Notes under the pieces: generated by a model
What the model saw: only the letters and a program-made list of their open reading frames with translations
The model's database searches: none
Told to the model about the DNA's origin: nothing
NCBI GenBank assembly: GCA_903886275.1
Contig: CAISLN010000128.1
Location: 1-64,000, forward strand
Source: an uncultured beta proteobacterium
GTDB lineage: Bacteria > Pseudomonadota > Gammaproteobacteria > Burkholderiales > Burkholderiaceae_C
Direction of reading: 5' to 3'
DNA: 64,000 bases
Position numbers and translations under genes: made by a program
In this document: piece by piece, positions 19,332 to 27,646 of the stretch
Layout of the letters: each line of letters begins with the position of its first letter
Numbering within the stretch: position 1 is the stretch's first letter

Positions 19332-20292
19332 GGCCTTTTTAGGCGCGCTGCTGGCCTCTACCCTGCGCCTGGCCACTCCGCTGATTTTGTGCGCGCTGGC
19401 CGGGCTGTTTTCCGAGCGCAGCGGCGTGGTGGACATTGGCCTGGAAGGCAAGATGCTGTTCGCCGCCTTCGCTGCCGGTGCCGTGGGTGCCCTGTCTGGC
19501 TCCACCAGTTTGGCGCTGCTGGCTGCCATGGTGGTTGCGGTGCTGCTGTCGTGGATGCATGGCCTGGCCTGCGTCAGCTACACCGGTGACCAGGTGGTGT
19601 CGGGCGTGGCCATCAACATCATTGCCGCAGGGCTCACGGTGGTGCTGGGCATTGCCTGGTTTGCCCAGGGCGGGCAGACGCCGCCCCTGTCCAACAGCGT
19701 GCGCATACAGCCGCTGTTTCCGGACGCCGGCAACTGGCTGGCCTTTGTTCCCTTTGTCGGGCGGGTGCTGGGCGAGGGCTTTCTCACGCACAGCTCCCTG
19801 GTCTACTTTGCCTATGCGTTGGTGCCCCTGTCTTGGTGGCTGCTGTTTCAAACCCGCTTTGGCCTGCGCCTGCGCGCCGTGGGCGAGAACCCGCAAATGG
19901 TGGACGCCGCCGGTGTCTCGGTGCTGCGCCTGCGCTACACGGCGCTCACGCTCAACGGCATGCTGTGCGGTCTGGCCGGCAGCTATTTGGTGCTGGCGCA
20001 AAGTGCCAACTTCTCCGCCAACATGACGGCCGGGCGTGGCTTTATGGCGCTGGCCGCCCTGATCTTTGGCCGCTGGAATCCCCTGGGTGCCCTGTGGGCC
20101 TGCTTGCTGTTTGGCTTTTTGGACGCCGCCGCGATTCGCATGCAGGGCGTGCCCCTGCCACTGGTGGGCGAGGTGCCGGTGCAGTTCATCCAAGCTCTGC
20201 CCTATGTGCTGACGGTGGTGCTGCTGGCCGGCTTTATCGGCAAGGCCGTAGCGCCCAAGGCGTCGGGCAAGCCGTATACAAAAGAGCGCTAG
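19324..20292 (+). CDS. ABC transporter permease (BMP/nucleoside)
   Basis: LAGLFSERSGVVDIGLEGKMLFAAFAAG; ALIFGRWNPLGAL. Confidence 0.92.
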   Translation: MDEAFLGALLASTLRLATPLILCALAGLFSERSGVVDIGLEGKMLFAAFAAGAVGALSGSTSLALLAAMVVAVLLSWMHGLACVSYTGDQVVSGVAINIIAAGLTVVLGIAWFAQGGQTPPLSNSVRIQPLFPDAGNWLAFVPFVGRVLGEGFLTHSSLVYFAYALVPLSWWLLFQTRFGLRLRAVGENPQMVDAAGVSVLRLRYTALTLNGMLCGLAGSYLVLAQSANFSANMTAGRGFMALAALIFGRWNPLGALWACLLFGFLDAAAIRMQGVPLPLVGEVPVQFIQALPYVLTVVLLAGFIGKAVAPKASGKPYTKER

Positions 20293-20633
20293 TTCTTTTT
20301 TTTGCAATAGGTTTTTTGTCGCGTGTTGTTATGCGCGCCTGGACCTGTCTCGCCGCGAGCGGGTATGCCGTGCCGCCCCGATACCCATTCACTCTGCCAC
20401 CCAAACAGCGGGAGATGGATGTTGGTGCCCCCGCCCACATCCGTCAGTTGGAGCGTAAGTAACAAGAGCAGTAAGCAAGGGGTGGAGGGGACACCCAAAA
20501 AAACTGTTACGGTATTGCCCTTCTGGAGAAGTCATGAAAAAGTTCGCCCTTGAAATATGTACTCAGCGCAATGTGTTTCCCAAGATACCGGCGCGCCGGC
20601 TTGAAGCGGTGATGCCATAAGGCGGCGTGCAAT

Positions 20634-22022
20634 ATGTCGCAAACAATCGCCTGGTTTATGCGTTTTTCCTGGCGCGACGCGCTGCTGTCCGCACTGCCAG
20701 CGGCGCTGCTGGTGGTGCTTGCGGTGTGGGCCGCGCTGCACTTTATTGATCCGGCGCCCACCATGCATGTGGTCATGGCCACAGGCGCCGACGACAGCGA
20801 ATACCTGGACTTCGCCCGCAGCTATGCCAATTTGTTGGCAGAGGACGGCGTGACGCTGGAGGTGCAGTCCACGGGCGGCGCCATGGACAACATCTTGCGC
20901 CTGCGCGATCCGCAGGATGCGGTGCGGATTGCCTTTTTGCAGGACGGTCTGTCGGACACCGAACAGAGCCGGGCCAAGGACTCCGATGTGGACTTGGTGT
21001 CGCTGGGCTCCGTGTCCTTCGAGCCGATCTGGATCTTCTACCGTGGACACGCGGTGCAGACCCGCCTTTCGGCCTTGCAGGGCAGGCGCATTGCGGTGGG
21101 CAGTCAGGGCAGTGGCACGCAGGTGCTGGCGCTGCGCCTGTTGGCCGCCAATGGCCTGAACGCTGCCAACAGTACCTTGGTCACGGCGGACCGGGCGCAG
21201 TCGCAAGCCATGCTGCAGCAAGGCCAAGTGGACGCGGCCTTTTTTATTGGTGCGCCCGAGTCGCGCCAGTTGCGCGCACTGATGGCCTTGCCCGGCCTGC
21301 GGGTCATGAGCCTGGACCAGGCCGAGGCCACCACGCGCCAGTTTCCCTACCTGCACCATCTGGTTCTGCCCCACGGCGCCATGGACCTTGGCACCAACCT
21401 GCCGGACCACGATCTGCACCTGCTGGCCACCACCACCACGGTGGTGGTGACACGCAAGCTGCATCCGGCGCTGGTGTCTCTGTTGATGAAGGCGATGCAA
21501 AAGACCCATGCCAAGGCGGACCTGTTGAACGCTCCCAAGTCCTTCCCTTCGGTCAAGGACAGCGACTTCCCGCTCAGCAAAGACGCGGCACGCTTCTATC
21601 AGTCGGGTTCGCCGTTTTTGCAACGCTACCTGCCGTTCTGGTTGGCCACGCTGGTGGACCGCGCGGCCCTGGCCGTCATTCCGCTGTTGGCCATTCTGGT
21701 GCCAGTGGTGAAGGTGGCGCCGGCCCTGTATAGCTGGCGCATACGCAGGCGCATATACCGCTGGTACGGCGAGTTGAAGTACCTGGAAATTCAGGCCACA
21801 GCCTTGCAGCCCGATGAGCCGCGCTCGGACCTGCTCAAGCAGCTCGACCAGATTGAGGAAAAGGTAACGCATGCCGTGCTGCCGCTGGCCTTTTCGGAGC
21901 ATGCTTACGGGCTCAAGGCGCATATCGATCTGGTGCGGCGCAAGTTCCGTGCGCCCCTCACCAGCAACGCCTTGGTGGCTCCGTCCGATGGAGTCGACGC
22001 GCGGGAGCCCGAAAGCGCCTGA
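20634..22022 (+). CDS. TAXI family TRAP transporter solute-binding protein with C-terminal TM segment
   Basis: MHVVMATGADDSEYLDFARSYANLLAEDGVTLEVQSTGGAMDNILRLRD; GRRIAVGSQGSGTQVLA. Confidence 0.85.
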   Translation: MSQTIAWFMRFSWRDALLSALPAALLVVLAVWAALHFIDPAPTMHVVMATGADDSEYLDFARSYANLLAEDGVTLEVQSTGGAMDNILRLRDPQDAVRIAFLQDGLSDTEQSRAKDSDVDLVSLGSVSFEPIWIFYRGHAVQTRLSALQGRRIAVGSQGSGTQVLALRLLAANGLNAANSTLVTADRAQSQAMLQQGQVDAAFFIGAPESRQLRALMALPGLRVMSLDQAEATTRQFPYLHHLVLPHGAMDLGTNLPDHDLHLLATTTTVVVTRKLHPALVSLLMKAMQKTHAKADLLNAPKSFPSVKDSDFPLSKDAARFYQSGSPFLQRYLPFWLATLVDRAALAVIPLLAILVPVVKVAPALYSWRIRRRIYRWYGELKYLEIQATALQPDEPRSDLLKQLDQIEEKVTHAVLPLAFSEHAYGLKAHIDLVRRKFRAPLTSNALVAPSDGVDAREPESA

Positions 22023-22125
22023 TCCGGCGTGGTGGCTATATATTGGAATTGGACCGGTTTTGCGTAGTTATTTTGGCTTTAGTTTTCGGCGCTGCAAATC
22101 ACAATCTGGGCAACCAGGAGATTTC

Positions 22126-22503
22126 ATGGAACTGCAGTACCAGCTCAAAGAGGGCAACTACCATTTATACGATCTGAGCACAGTTGCCAGCAAGATTACC
22201 GGCGAGCACCGCTTGCGCCTGAAGACCGAAACCGTGGCCATCGCCTTTGACCGCAGCACCGGCGCGCTGCACCAACATGGCAGCCCGGTGCGCATTCACT
22301 CCTGGGCCAGCAACACGCGCAGGCGCCTGCGCGCCGCCGGTGCCTGGGACAGCGCCGAAGACATCGTGGTGGTGTCCGGCCCCCTGCCGGTCGATGAAAT
22401 CAACAAATGCCTGGTCATCAACGGCTATTGCCGCAGCATGTTTAGCCGCCTGTCGAGCCTGCCGCATGGCAAGCTAACTGCGCGGCCCCGCACCACGCAG
22501 TAA
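22126..22503 (+). CDS. Hypothetical protein
   Basis: 125-aa ORF MELQYQLKEGNYHLYDLSTVASKITGEHRLRLKTE... with upstream aaccaggag RBS. Confidence 0.65.
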   Translation: MELQYQLKEGNYHLYDLSTVASKITGEHRLRLKTETVAIAFDRSTGALHQHGSPVRIHSWASNTRRRLRAAGAWDSAEDIVVVSGPLPVDEINKCLVINGYCRSMFSRLSSLPHGKLTARPRTTQ

Positions 22504-22843
22504 GGTCCTTCTCAGAGGACTGCGCATGGAGCGCGCGGGGTCCGCGCGCAGGTCAGCGCAGCCCTTTATTTCGTCAAATGCCTGCAGGCAGTCCATGCTT
22601 TCATGGTGGAGTAGGACTGTGCCAGGGTCGCAGCGTGGCTTGCGACTGGCGCTGGTAAGCAGTTGGCACAGTCAACGGGTTTGCCTCAGCTGCGCGAGTA
22701 CGTGATGGGCTTGCATGTTGTGCTTTACGCCTATTCTGGCTGCGCTTTGTCGGCGTGCGGCAGGCCGCATTGGATTAGCACAATGAAACGTTACACGAAG
22801 GCGTGTCGGCGCGGTGGACAATACCAACAGATAAGGAATAGCC

Positions 22844-24133
22844 ATGTTGACCCATTTGCAACTCAAAAATTTTAAAGCTTGGACGGATACAGGCTTGGTT
22901 GATCTCAAGCCGGTCACCATGCTGCTGGGCACTAACTCGTCCGGCAAGTCCACCTTGATTCAAAGTCTGTTGTTGTTGCGGCAAACGGTGCAGTCGCCTG
23001 ACCGCACGATTCACCTGAATTTGGGCGGTGACGAGCTGCATGATTTTTTTAACTTCGGAGACTTTGACAATGTTTTGACGCAGGGGGCCTCACCCCGGCA
23101 GTTTCGAATTCGGTTTGACTTTAATCGGCCAGAAAAAAAGGGCGAAGTGACTGGGGGTGGTTTTCAGTGCAGCTACGGTCAGACATCGTCCGGGGCGGTG
23201 GCGGTGCAGTCCCTGCGGCTGTGGCAGGCCGACGACAGTCAAATCACCGTGGTTAGGCGCGACAAGGGCGCTTACTCGTTGACCGTGAACGCCGAGTCGC
23301 AAGTCCGTATGAAGAGCCGCGAATTGGCCCCGGAGCGTTCTATTGCCTTGTCGGCAAAGGCCTTGGCTGCATTGGGGACCGATGGGGCACTGGTGGAAGA
23401 CATGGGTTTGGCCGTGCGGCGCGAGCTGGAAAGTATTGTTTACCTGGGGCCTTTGCGTCGCAAGCCGGAGCGTGACTACGTGTGGAATAAGTCCAAGCCA
23501 GGCGAGGTGGGGGTGGACGGGCACAAGGCGGTCGATGTGCTTTTGGCAAGCACCTTGTTGCGTGGGGAAGGCAAGAATGAGATTGCTGACAGCGTGTCCT
23601 ACTGGCTCAAGCGCATGAAAGTGGCAGAGAAACTGGAAGTCCGGCAGATTGGCCGATCTACCCGATACGAGGTGGTGATTCACCGGGATGGTGTGATTGC
23701 AAACCTGCGCGACGTGGGGATTGGTATTTCTCAAGTCTTGCCCGTGTTGACGGTGGCCTTCTTCGCACCCGCCGGCAGCACCATTTTGCTGGAAGAGCCG
23801 GAGATTCATCTGCACCCCCTGGCGCAGTCTGTATTGGCCGAGCTGTTTGTTGAAGTGAGCAAGAAGCGCAAAGTTCAGTTCATCGTGGAAACCCATTCCG
23901 AGCACTTGTTCCGCCGCATGCAGACCTTGGTCGCCAAGGAGAAAATCAAGGTGGGTGATTGCGCGATGTACTTTGTTGAAAAGGGCAAGACTGGGGCTCA
24001 GTTGCGCTTGCTCAATCTGGATGAATATGGGCGCCTAACCAACTGGCCGGATCACTTCTTTGGCGACGCCATGGGGGAGACGCGTGAACAAGCCAGAATG
24101 ATGTTTGAACGCAAGAAAGCGAGTCAGGCGTGA
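22844..24133 (+). CDS. AAA family ATPase, DUF3696 / OLD-like
   Basis: Walker A LLGTNSSGKSTLIQSLLLLRQ; Walker B TILLEEPEIHLHP; VETHSEHLFRRMQ; C-terminal LNLDEYGRLTNWPDHFFGDAMGE (DUF3696). Confidence 0.9.
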   Translation: MLTHLQLKNFKAWTDTGLVDLKPVTMLLGTNSSGKSTLIQSLLLLRQTVQSPDRTIHLNLGGDELHDFFNFGDFDNVLTQGASPRQFRIRFDFNRPEKKGEVTGGGFQCSYGQTSSGAVAVQSLRLWQADDSQITVVRRDKGAYSLTVNAESQVRMKSRELAPERSIALSAKALAALGTDGALVEDMGLAVRRELESIVYLGPLRRKPERDYVWNKSKPGEVGVDGHKAVDVLLASTLLRGEGKNEIADSVSYWLKRMKVAEKLEVRQIGRSTRYEVVIHRDGVIANLRDVGIGISQVLPVLTVAFFAPAGSTILLEEPEIHLHPLAQSVLAELFVEVSKKRKVQFIVETHSEHLFRRMQTLVAKEKIKVGDCAMYFVEKGKTGAQLRLLNLDEYGRLTNWPDHFFGDAMGETREQARMMFERKKASQA

Positions 24134-24657
24134 AGCCCCGCTACGTGGTGGATACCAATGTGTTGATTGCCGCCAGTGCGGCCGATCCACAACATCCCAA
24201 GGATATTGACGCCACGCCTGCGGACCCCAGTTTGCGACTTCAGGTGTGGGAGTGGTTGGATCGGTTTCAGAGCTCGGACGCAAGGTTGGTTCTTGATACC
24301 GCTAACAAGATTTATGAGGAATACACAAACAAGCTGGGCTTCAATGATTTTGGCATCCAGGTGGTTATGCACAAATGGAGCACTGCCGCTACGGATGACG
24401 TTTCAGTGCAATACGACGCGGATGGGCATGGCGTGTTGCCTTCCAGTCTGGTGCCGGTGATTCACGATTTGGCGGATAGAAAGATGGTGGCAGCTGCACT
24501 GGAGGCGGTACGCACGTATGGCGTGGCGCCGATTGCCTTTGCCGGTGACACCGATTGGCACGAATGGGAAGATCAGCTCGTGCGACATGGGATTGAGCTT
24601 GAGCCGCTCATAGAGCAATGGTCTCGTGCGAAATTTGCTGAAAAAAAATTGCGTTAG
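24130..24657 (+). CDS. PIN-like domain putative nuclease
   Basis: RYVVDTNVLIAAS; LVLDTANKIYEEYTNKL; HDLADRKMVAAALE; FAGDTDWHEWED; GTG start overlaps ATPase stop (GTGA). Confidence 0.78.
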   Translation: MKPRYVVDTNVLIAASAADPQHPKDIDATPADPSLRLQVWEWLDRFQSSDARLVLDTANKIYEEYTNKLGFNDFGIQVVMHKWSTAATDDVSVQYDADGHGVLPSSLVPVIHDLADRKMVAAALEAVRTYGVAPIAFAGDTDWHEWEDQLVRHGIELEPLIEQWSRAKFAEKKLR

Positions 24658-24670
24658 CTCGATCGCCAGA

Positions 24671-25399
24671 ATGACCGATTTCTTCCGCTTTCCACATACG
24701 CCGCACATTGCCTGGTTGGCCCAGGGCGCGCCACGCGATGACAAGGTCTTGTCTGCCCAAGAGGCCAGTGACTTGCTCGGTGCAGACGTGGTGGTGGAAG
24801 AAAAATTGGATGGTGCCAATTTGGGGTTTTCGCTTTCGCTGGAGGGTGTGCTGCGCGCGCAAAACCGGGGGCAATATCTGCATGCGCCCCACGCAGGTCA
24901 ATTTGCGCGTCTGCCCGATTGGCTGCTATTGCATAGCGAAAGGTTGCGCGCGGCGCTGGCACCGCAGGCTAATCTGATGCTGTTTGGCGAGTGGTGTGCC
25001 GCCCGCCATTCGCTGGACTATGACCACTTGCCCGATTGGTTTTTGTTGTTCGATGTGTACGACCGCAGCCAAGAACGCTTCTGGAGTACGCCGCGCCGCA
25101 ACGCGCTGGCTGCCTCGCTGGGCTTGGCCACCGTGCCGCAGTTGTTGCAAGGGCAATGCGCTTTGCAGCAGCTCAAAGACCTGCTCACCCGCCAGCACAG
25201 CCAGTTTCGCCAGGGCACGCTCGAAGGCATCGTGATCCGGCGGGAGTCGGCCGACTGGTGCGAGGCGCGTGCCAAGCTGGTGCGGCCCGACTTCACCCAA
25301 ACCATTGGCGAACACTGGAGCCGTAGGCGCATTGAGTGGAACCGGCTGGATTGGGCTGCATATCGGATGAAATTGGATCAAGCAAGCGATGCGTGCTGA
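24671..25399 (+). CDS. RNA ligase family protein (Rnl2-like nucleotidyltransferase)
   Basis: Motif I VEEKLDGANLGFSL, III LFGEWCAARHS, IIIa FLLFDVYD, IV LEGIVIRRES, V RAKLVRPDF. Confidence 0.88.
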   Translation: MTDFFRFPHTPHIAWLAQGAPRDDKVLSAQEASDLLGADVVVEEKLDGANLGFSLSLEGVLRAQNRGQYLHAPHAGQFARLPDWLLLHSERLRAALAPQANLMLFGEWCAARHSLDYDHLPDWFLLFDVYDRSQERFWSTPRRNALAASLGLATVPQLLQGQCALQQLKDLLTRQHSQFRQGTLEGIVIRRESADWCEARAKLVRPDFTQTIGEHWSRRRIEWNRLDWAAYRMKLDQASDAC

Positions 25400-25432
25400 C
25401 CTCTTTGCCAGCATCACTCCTGCAAGCCTTTT

Positions 25433-27247
25433 TCAGGCCGGGCGTACCCGCCTGCGCCTTCGCGTGCCCAGCGAACGGGCCAGGCTGCTTTCAAGGGGCA
25501 GGGGCTCGCTGCACAGTTCGGCCACCAGCAGCTCGGCGCACAGGGCCGAAAAGCTCAGGCCCCTGGCGCCCATGCCGGCGCATAGCCACAGCGTGGGTGC
25601 GGGCCCCTCATCGAGCGGACCAACCAGGGGCAATCGGTCATGGGTGACGCAGCGTGTGCCCTGCCAGGCTTGCACCTGCGCACTGGCAAATTGCGGCGCC
25701 AGCAGCGCGGCTACCTGTGGCAACAGGGCTTGGAGTTTGTGCAGGTTGATGCGGTGCTCGCCCGCCAGGTCTGCGTGCAGGGCCGGGTCGGTCTGAAAGG
25801 TGGAGCCGCCAAACCACTGCGGCCCCTGCGCTGTGGGCACGTTTGATACCAAGCTGCCATGGCCATTGACCGGAAATGCCGGTAGGGCAGTCGCATCCAT
25901 GGGCATGGGCCCCATGCTGAGCGTGCCGGGTATGGCCTGCAGGGTCTGCAGCTTTTCCAGGGCGTCGGGTATCCAGGCAAAGTCCGGTGGCAGGGCTGCG
26001 GCAAGACGCTGCACCAGCGCGGCACAGCCATGGGCGTTGGCAAACACCACCCGGTCGGCCCGGCCCAACTCGGCACCACTGTCGTTGTGCAACAGCCATT
26101 GCTGTCCCTCGCGCTGCAGGCTGTGCACGCTGGCACCGCCGTGAAAGTGGATGGATGGATGGGCCAACCAGCGCTCCACCAGCCGGGCCGGTTTGATCCA
26201 GGCCGCATAGGGGTGCCACAGCCCCTGCGCCTGGCCCAGTTCTTGGCGGCTGGACCAGCCCGTGGGCTGCGCGGTGGCCTGCGACAAGACCTCGGCCTCC
26301 ACATCGGCCAGCCCCTCGGGTGCAATGTGTAGCTCCAGCACGCCGCCGCTTTGCCAGTCTTGGCCCAGGGTCAGTTGCTGATCGGCATGCTGCAGCATCA
26401 GCCTGGTTCCTGCACGCGACATGCGCGAACGCGCGCTGTCATCGCTTGAGTGGTGGGGCACCACCAGTCCCACCGGCAGCGCAGCAGCGCCACCGGCTGG
26501 CAGGGGCTGGCTGTCGTACACGTCCACCTGCCAGCCGCGCAGCGCCAATGCGTGTGCCACGCTGGAGCCGGCAATGCCAGCGCCTACGACGGCACAACGG
26601 CCCGCGCCGAGAGCTGCCTCGGGTCTTGCATTTGGCGGGTCGTCGGGCAGGGCAGCGCGCTGCGACCGCAGTTGCCAGCGCGGGTCGTAGCGGGCCTGCA
26701 GCGTGGCCGGATCGGACTGCGCTTGGGCCTGGAAACCGGCATCGAGCAACAGGGCCAAAGGCGGCGTGGGTGCAAAAAAAACCAACTGCGTGCCGCGCTT
26801 GCAGCAGCGCGCCAGGGCCTTGAGTTGCCACTTGTCCCAGTCCTGCGAATGGCTGTGGGCCAACAGGGTGTCGGCTTTTAGCGCCAGTTGGGCCAGCAGG
26901 ATTGAGCGCTCGCCCACACACAGGGTCAGCGAGAGCTGACCGCCTTCGAGCAGGATGCGGTGAAAGCCCGTGCCCAGCCCATAGACAAGCCCGGCCAAGG
27001 CGGTGGCCCGTTCGGCGCTAGGGGTGTTGTGTTCGGCTGCTTGGTGCAGTTGCCCAGCCAGACCGGTTGCCTCGGGCAGCGACAACAGGCCCACATAGTG
27101 CAGCATGTCTGGTCTCTTGGGATGGCCATGCCAGCAGGCCCACAGCTCCAGGAAACCAGCGCCAGCGGCAAAGCCGGTGTCCAGAACGGTCCAGCTAGTC
27201 TGGGAGGTCCAGCGCTGGGTAACCGATGCCTGCACACCGGTGGGCAT
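25433..27247 (-). CDS. mnmC: MnmC-like tRNA mnm5s2U34 biosynthesis protein (FAD oxidoreductase domain; degenerate N-terminal MTase domain)
   Basis: CAVVGAGIAGSSVAHALALRGWQVDVYD; WFGGSTFQTD; GTRCVTHDRLPLVGPL; N-term TVLDTGFAAGAGFLELW. Confidence 0.85.
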   Translation of the reverse strand: MPTGVQASVTQRWTSQTSWTVLDTGFAAGAGFLELWACWHGHPKRPDMLHYVGLLSLPEATGLAGQLHQAAEHNTPSAERATALAGLVYGLGTGFHRILLEGGQLSLTLCVGERSILLAQLALKADTLLAHSHSQDWDKWQLKALARCCKRGTQLVFFAPTPPLALLLDAGFQAQAQSDPATLQARYDPRWQLRSQRAALPDDPPNARPEAALGAGRCAVVGAGIAGSSVAHALALRGWQVDVYDSQPLPAGGAAALPVGLVVPHHSSDDSARSRMSRAGTRLMLQHADQQLTLGQDWQSGGVLELHIAPEGLADVEAEVLSQATAQPTGWSSRQELGQAQGLWHPYAAWIKPARLVERWLAHPSIHFHGGASVHSLQREGQQWLLHNDSGAELGRADRVVFANAHGCAALVQRLAAALPPDFAWIPDALEKLQTLQAIPGTLSMGPMPMDATALPAFPVNGHGSLVSNVPTAQGPQWFGGSTFQTDPALHADLAGEHRINLHKLQALLPQVAALLAPQFASAQVQAWQGTRCVTHDRLPLVGPLDEGPAPTLWLCAGMGARGLSFSALCAELLVAELCSEPLPLESSLARSLGTRRRRRVRPA

Positions 27248-27252
27248 GGCGT

Positions 27253-27525
27253 TCAGGCTGCGGGTGGCACGTAACCCTGTGCGGCGTCGGCGCCATCGCC
27301 AAAGAAGTGGTTTTCCATCTGGCGCGCCAGGTACTGGCGGGCGCGGGCATCGGCCAAATTGAGGCGGTTTTCATTGACCAGCATGGTCTGGTGCTTGAGC
27401 CAGGCGGCCCAGGCCTCCTTGCTGACGCTTTCCCAAATGCGTTTACCCAGTTCTCCGGGATAGGGCGCATAGTCCATGCCTTCTGCCTCTTTACCCAACT
27501 TGATGCATTGAACCGTACGTGCCAT
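27253..27525 (-). CDS. Probable Fe(2+)-trafficking protein (YggX family)
   Basis: [52 protein letters not shown]. Confidence 0.95.
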   Translation of the reverse strand: MARTVQCIKLGKEAEGMDYAPYPGELGKRIWESVSKEAWAAWLKHQTMLVNENRLNLADARARQYLARQMENHFFGDGADAAQGYVPPAA

Positions 27526-27646
27526 GAATAACCTTAGAAGAAAAATCGATTGCCTGATCTTATGCGCTTTGCCATTCACCCAAGCCGGGCGTGGCTGTGC
27601 CACCCATTGCGAGGGGACTTTGGGGCTGCGTTAAAGTTCAGTAGCA

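Noticed and set aside
18042-19529. 495-aa minus-strand ORF opposite ABC permeases
   Set aside because: Shadow ORF rich in His/Gln/Arg; the plus strand encodes clear permeases.
22663-22875. 70-aa ORF overlapping the ATPase start
   Set aside because: No RBS or family; overlaps the 5' end of the well-supported ATPase gene.
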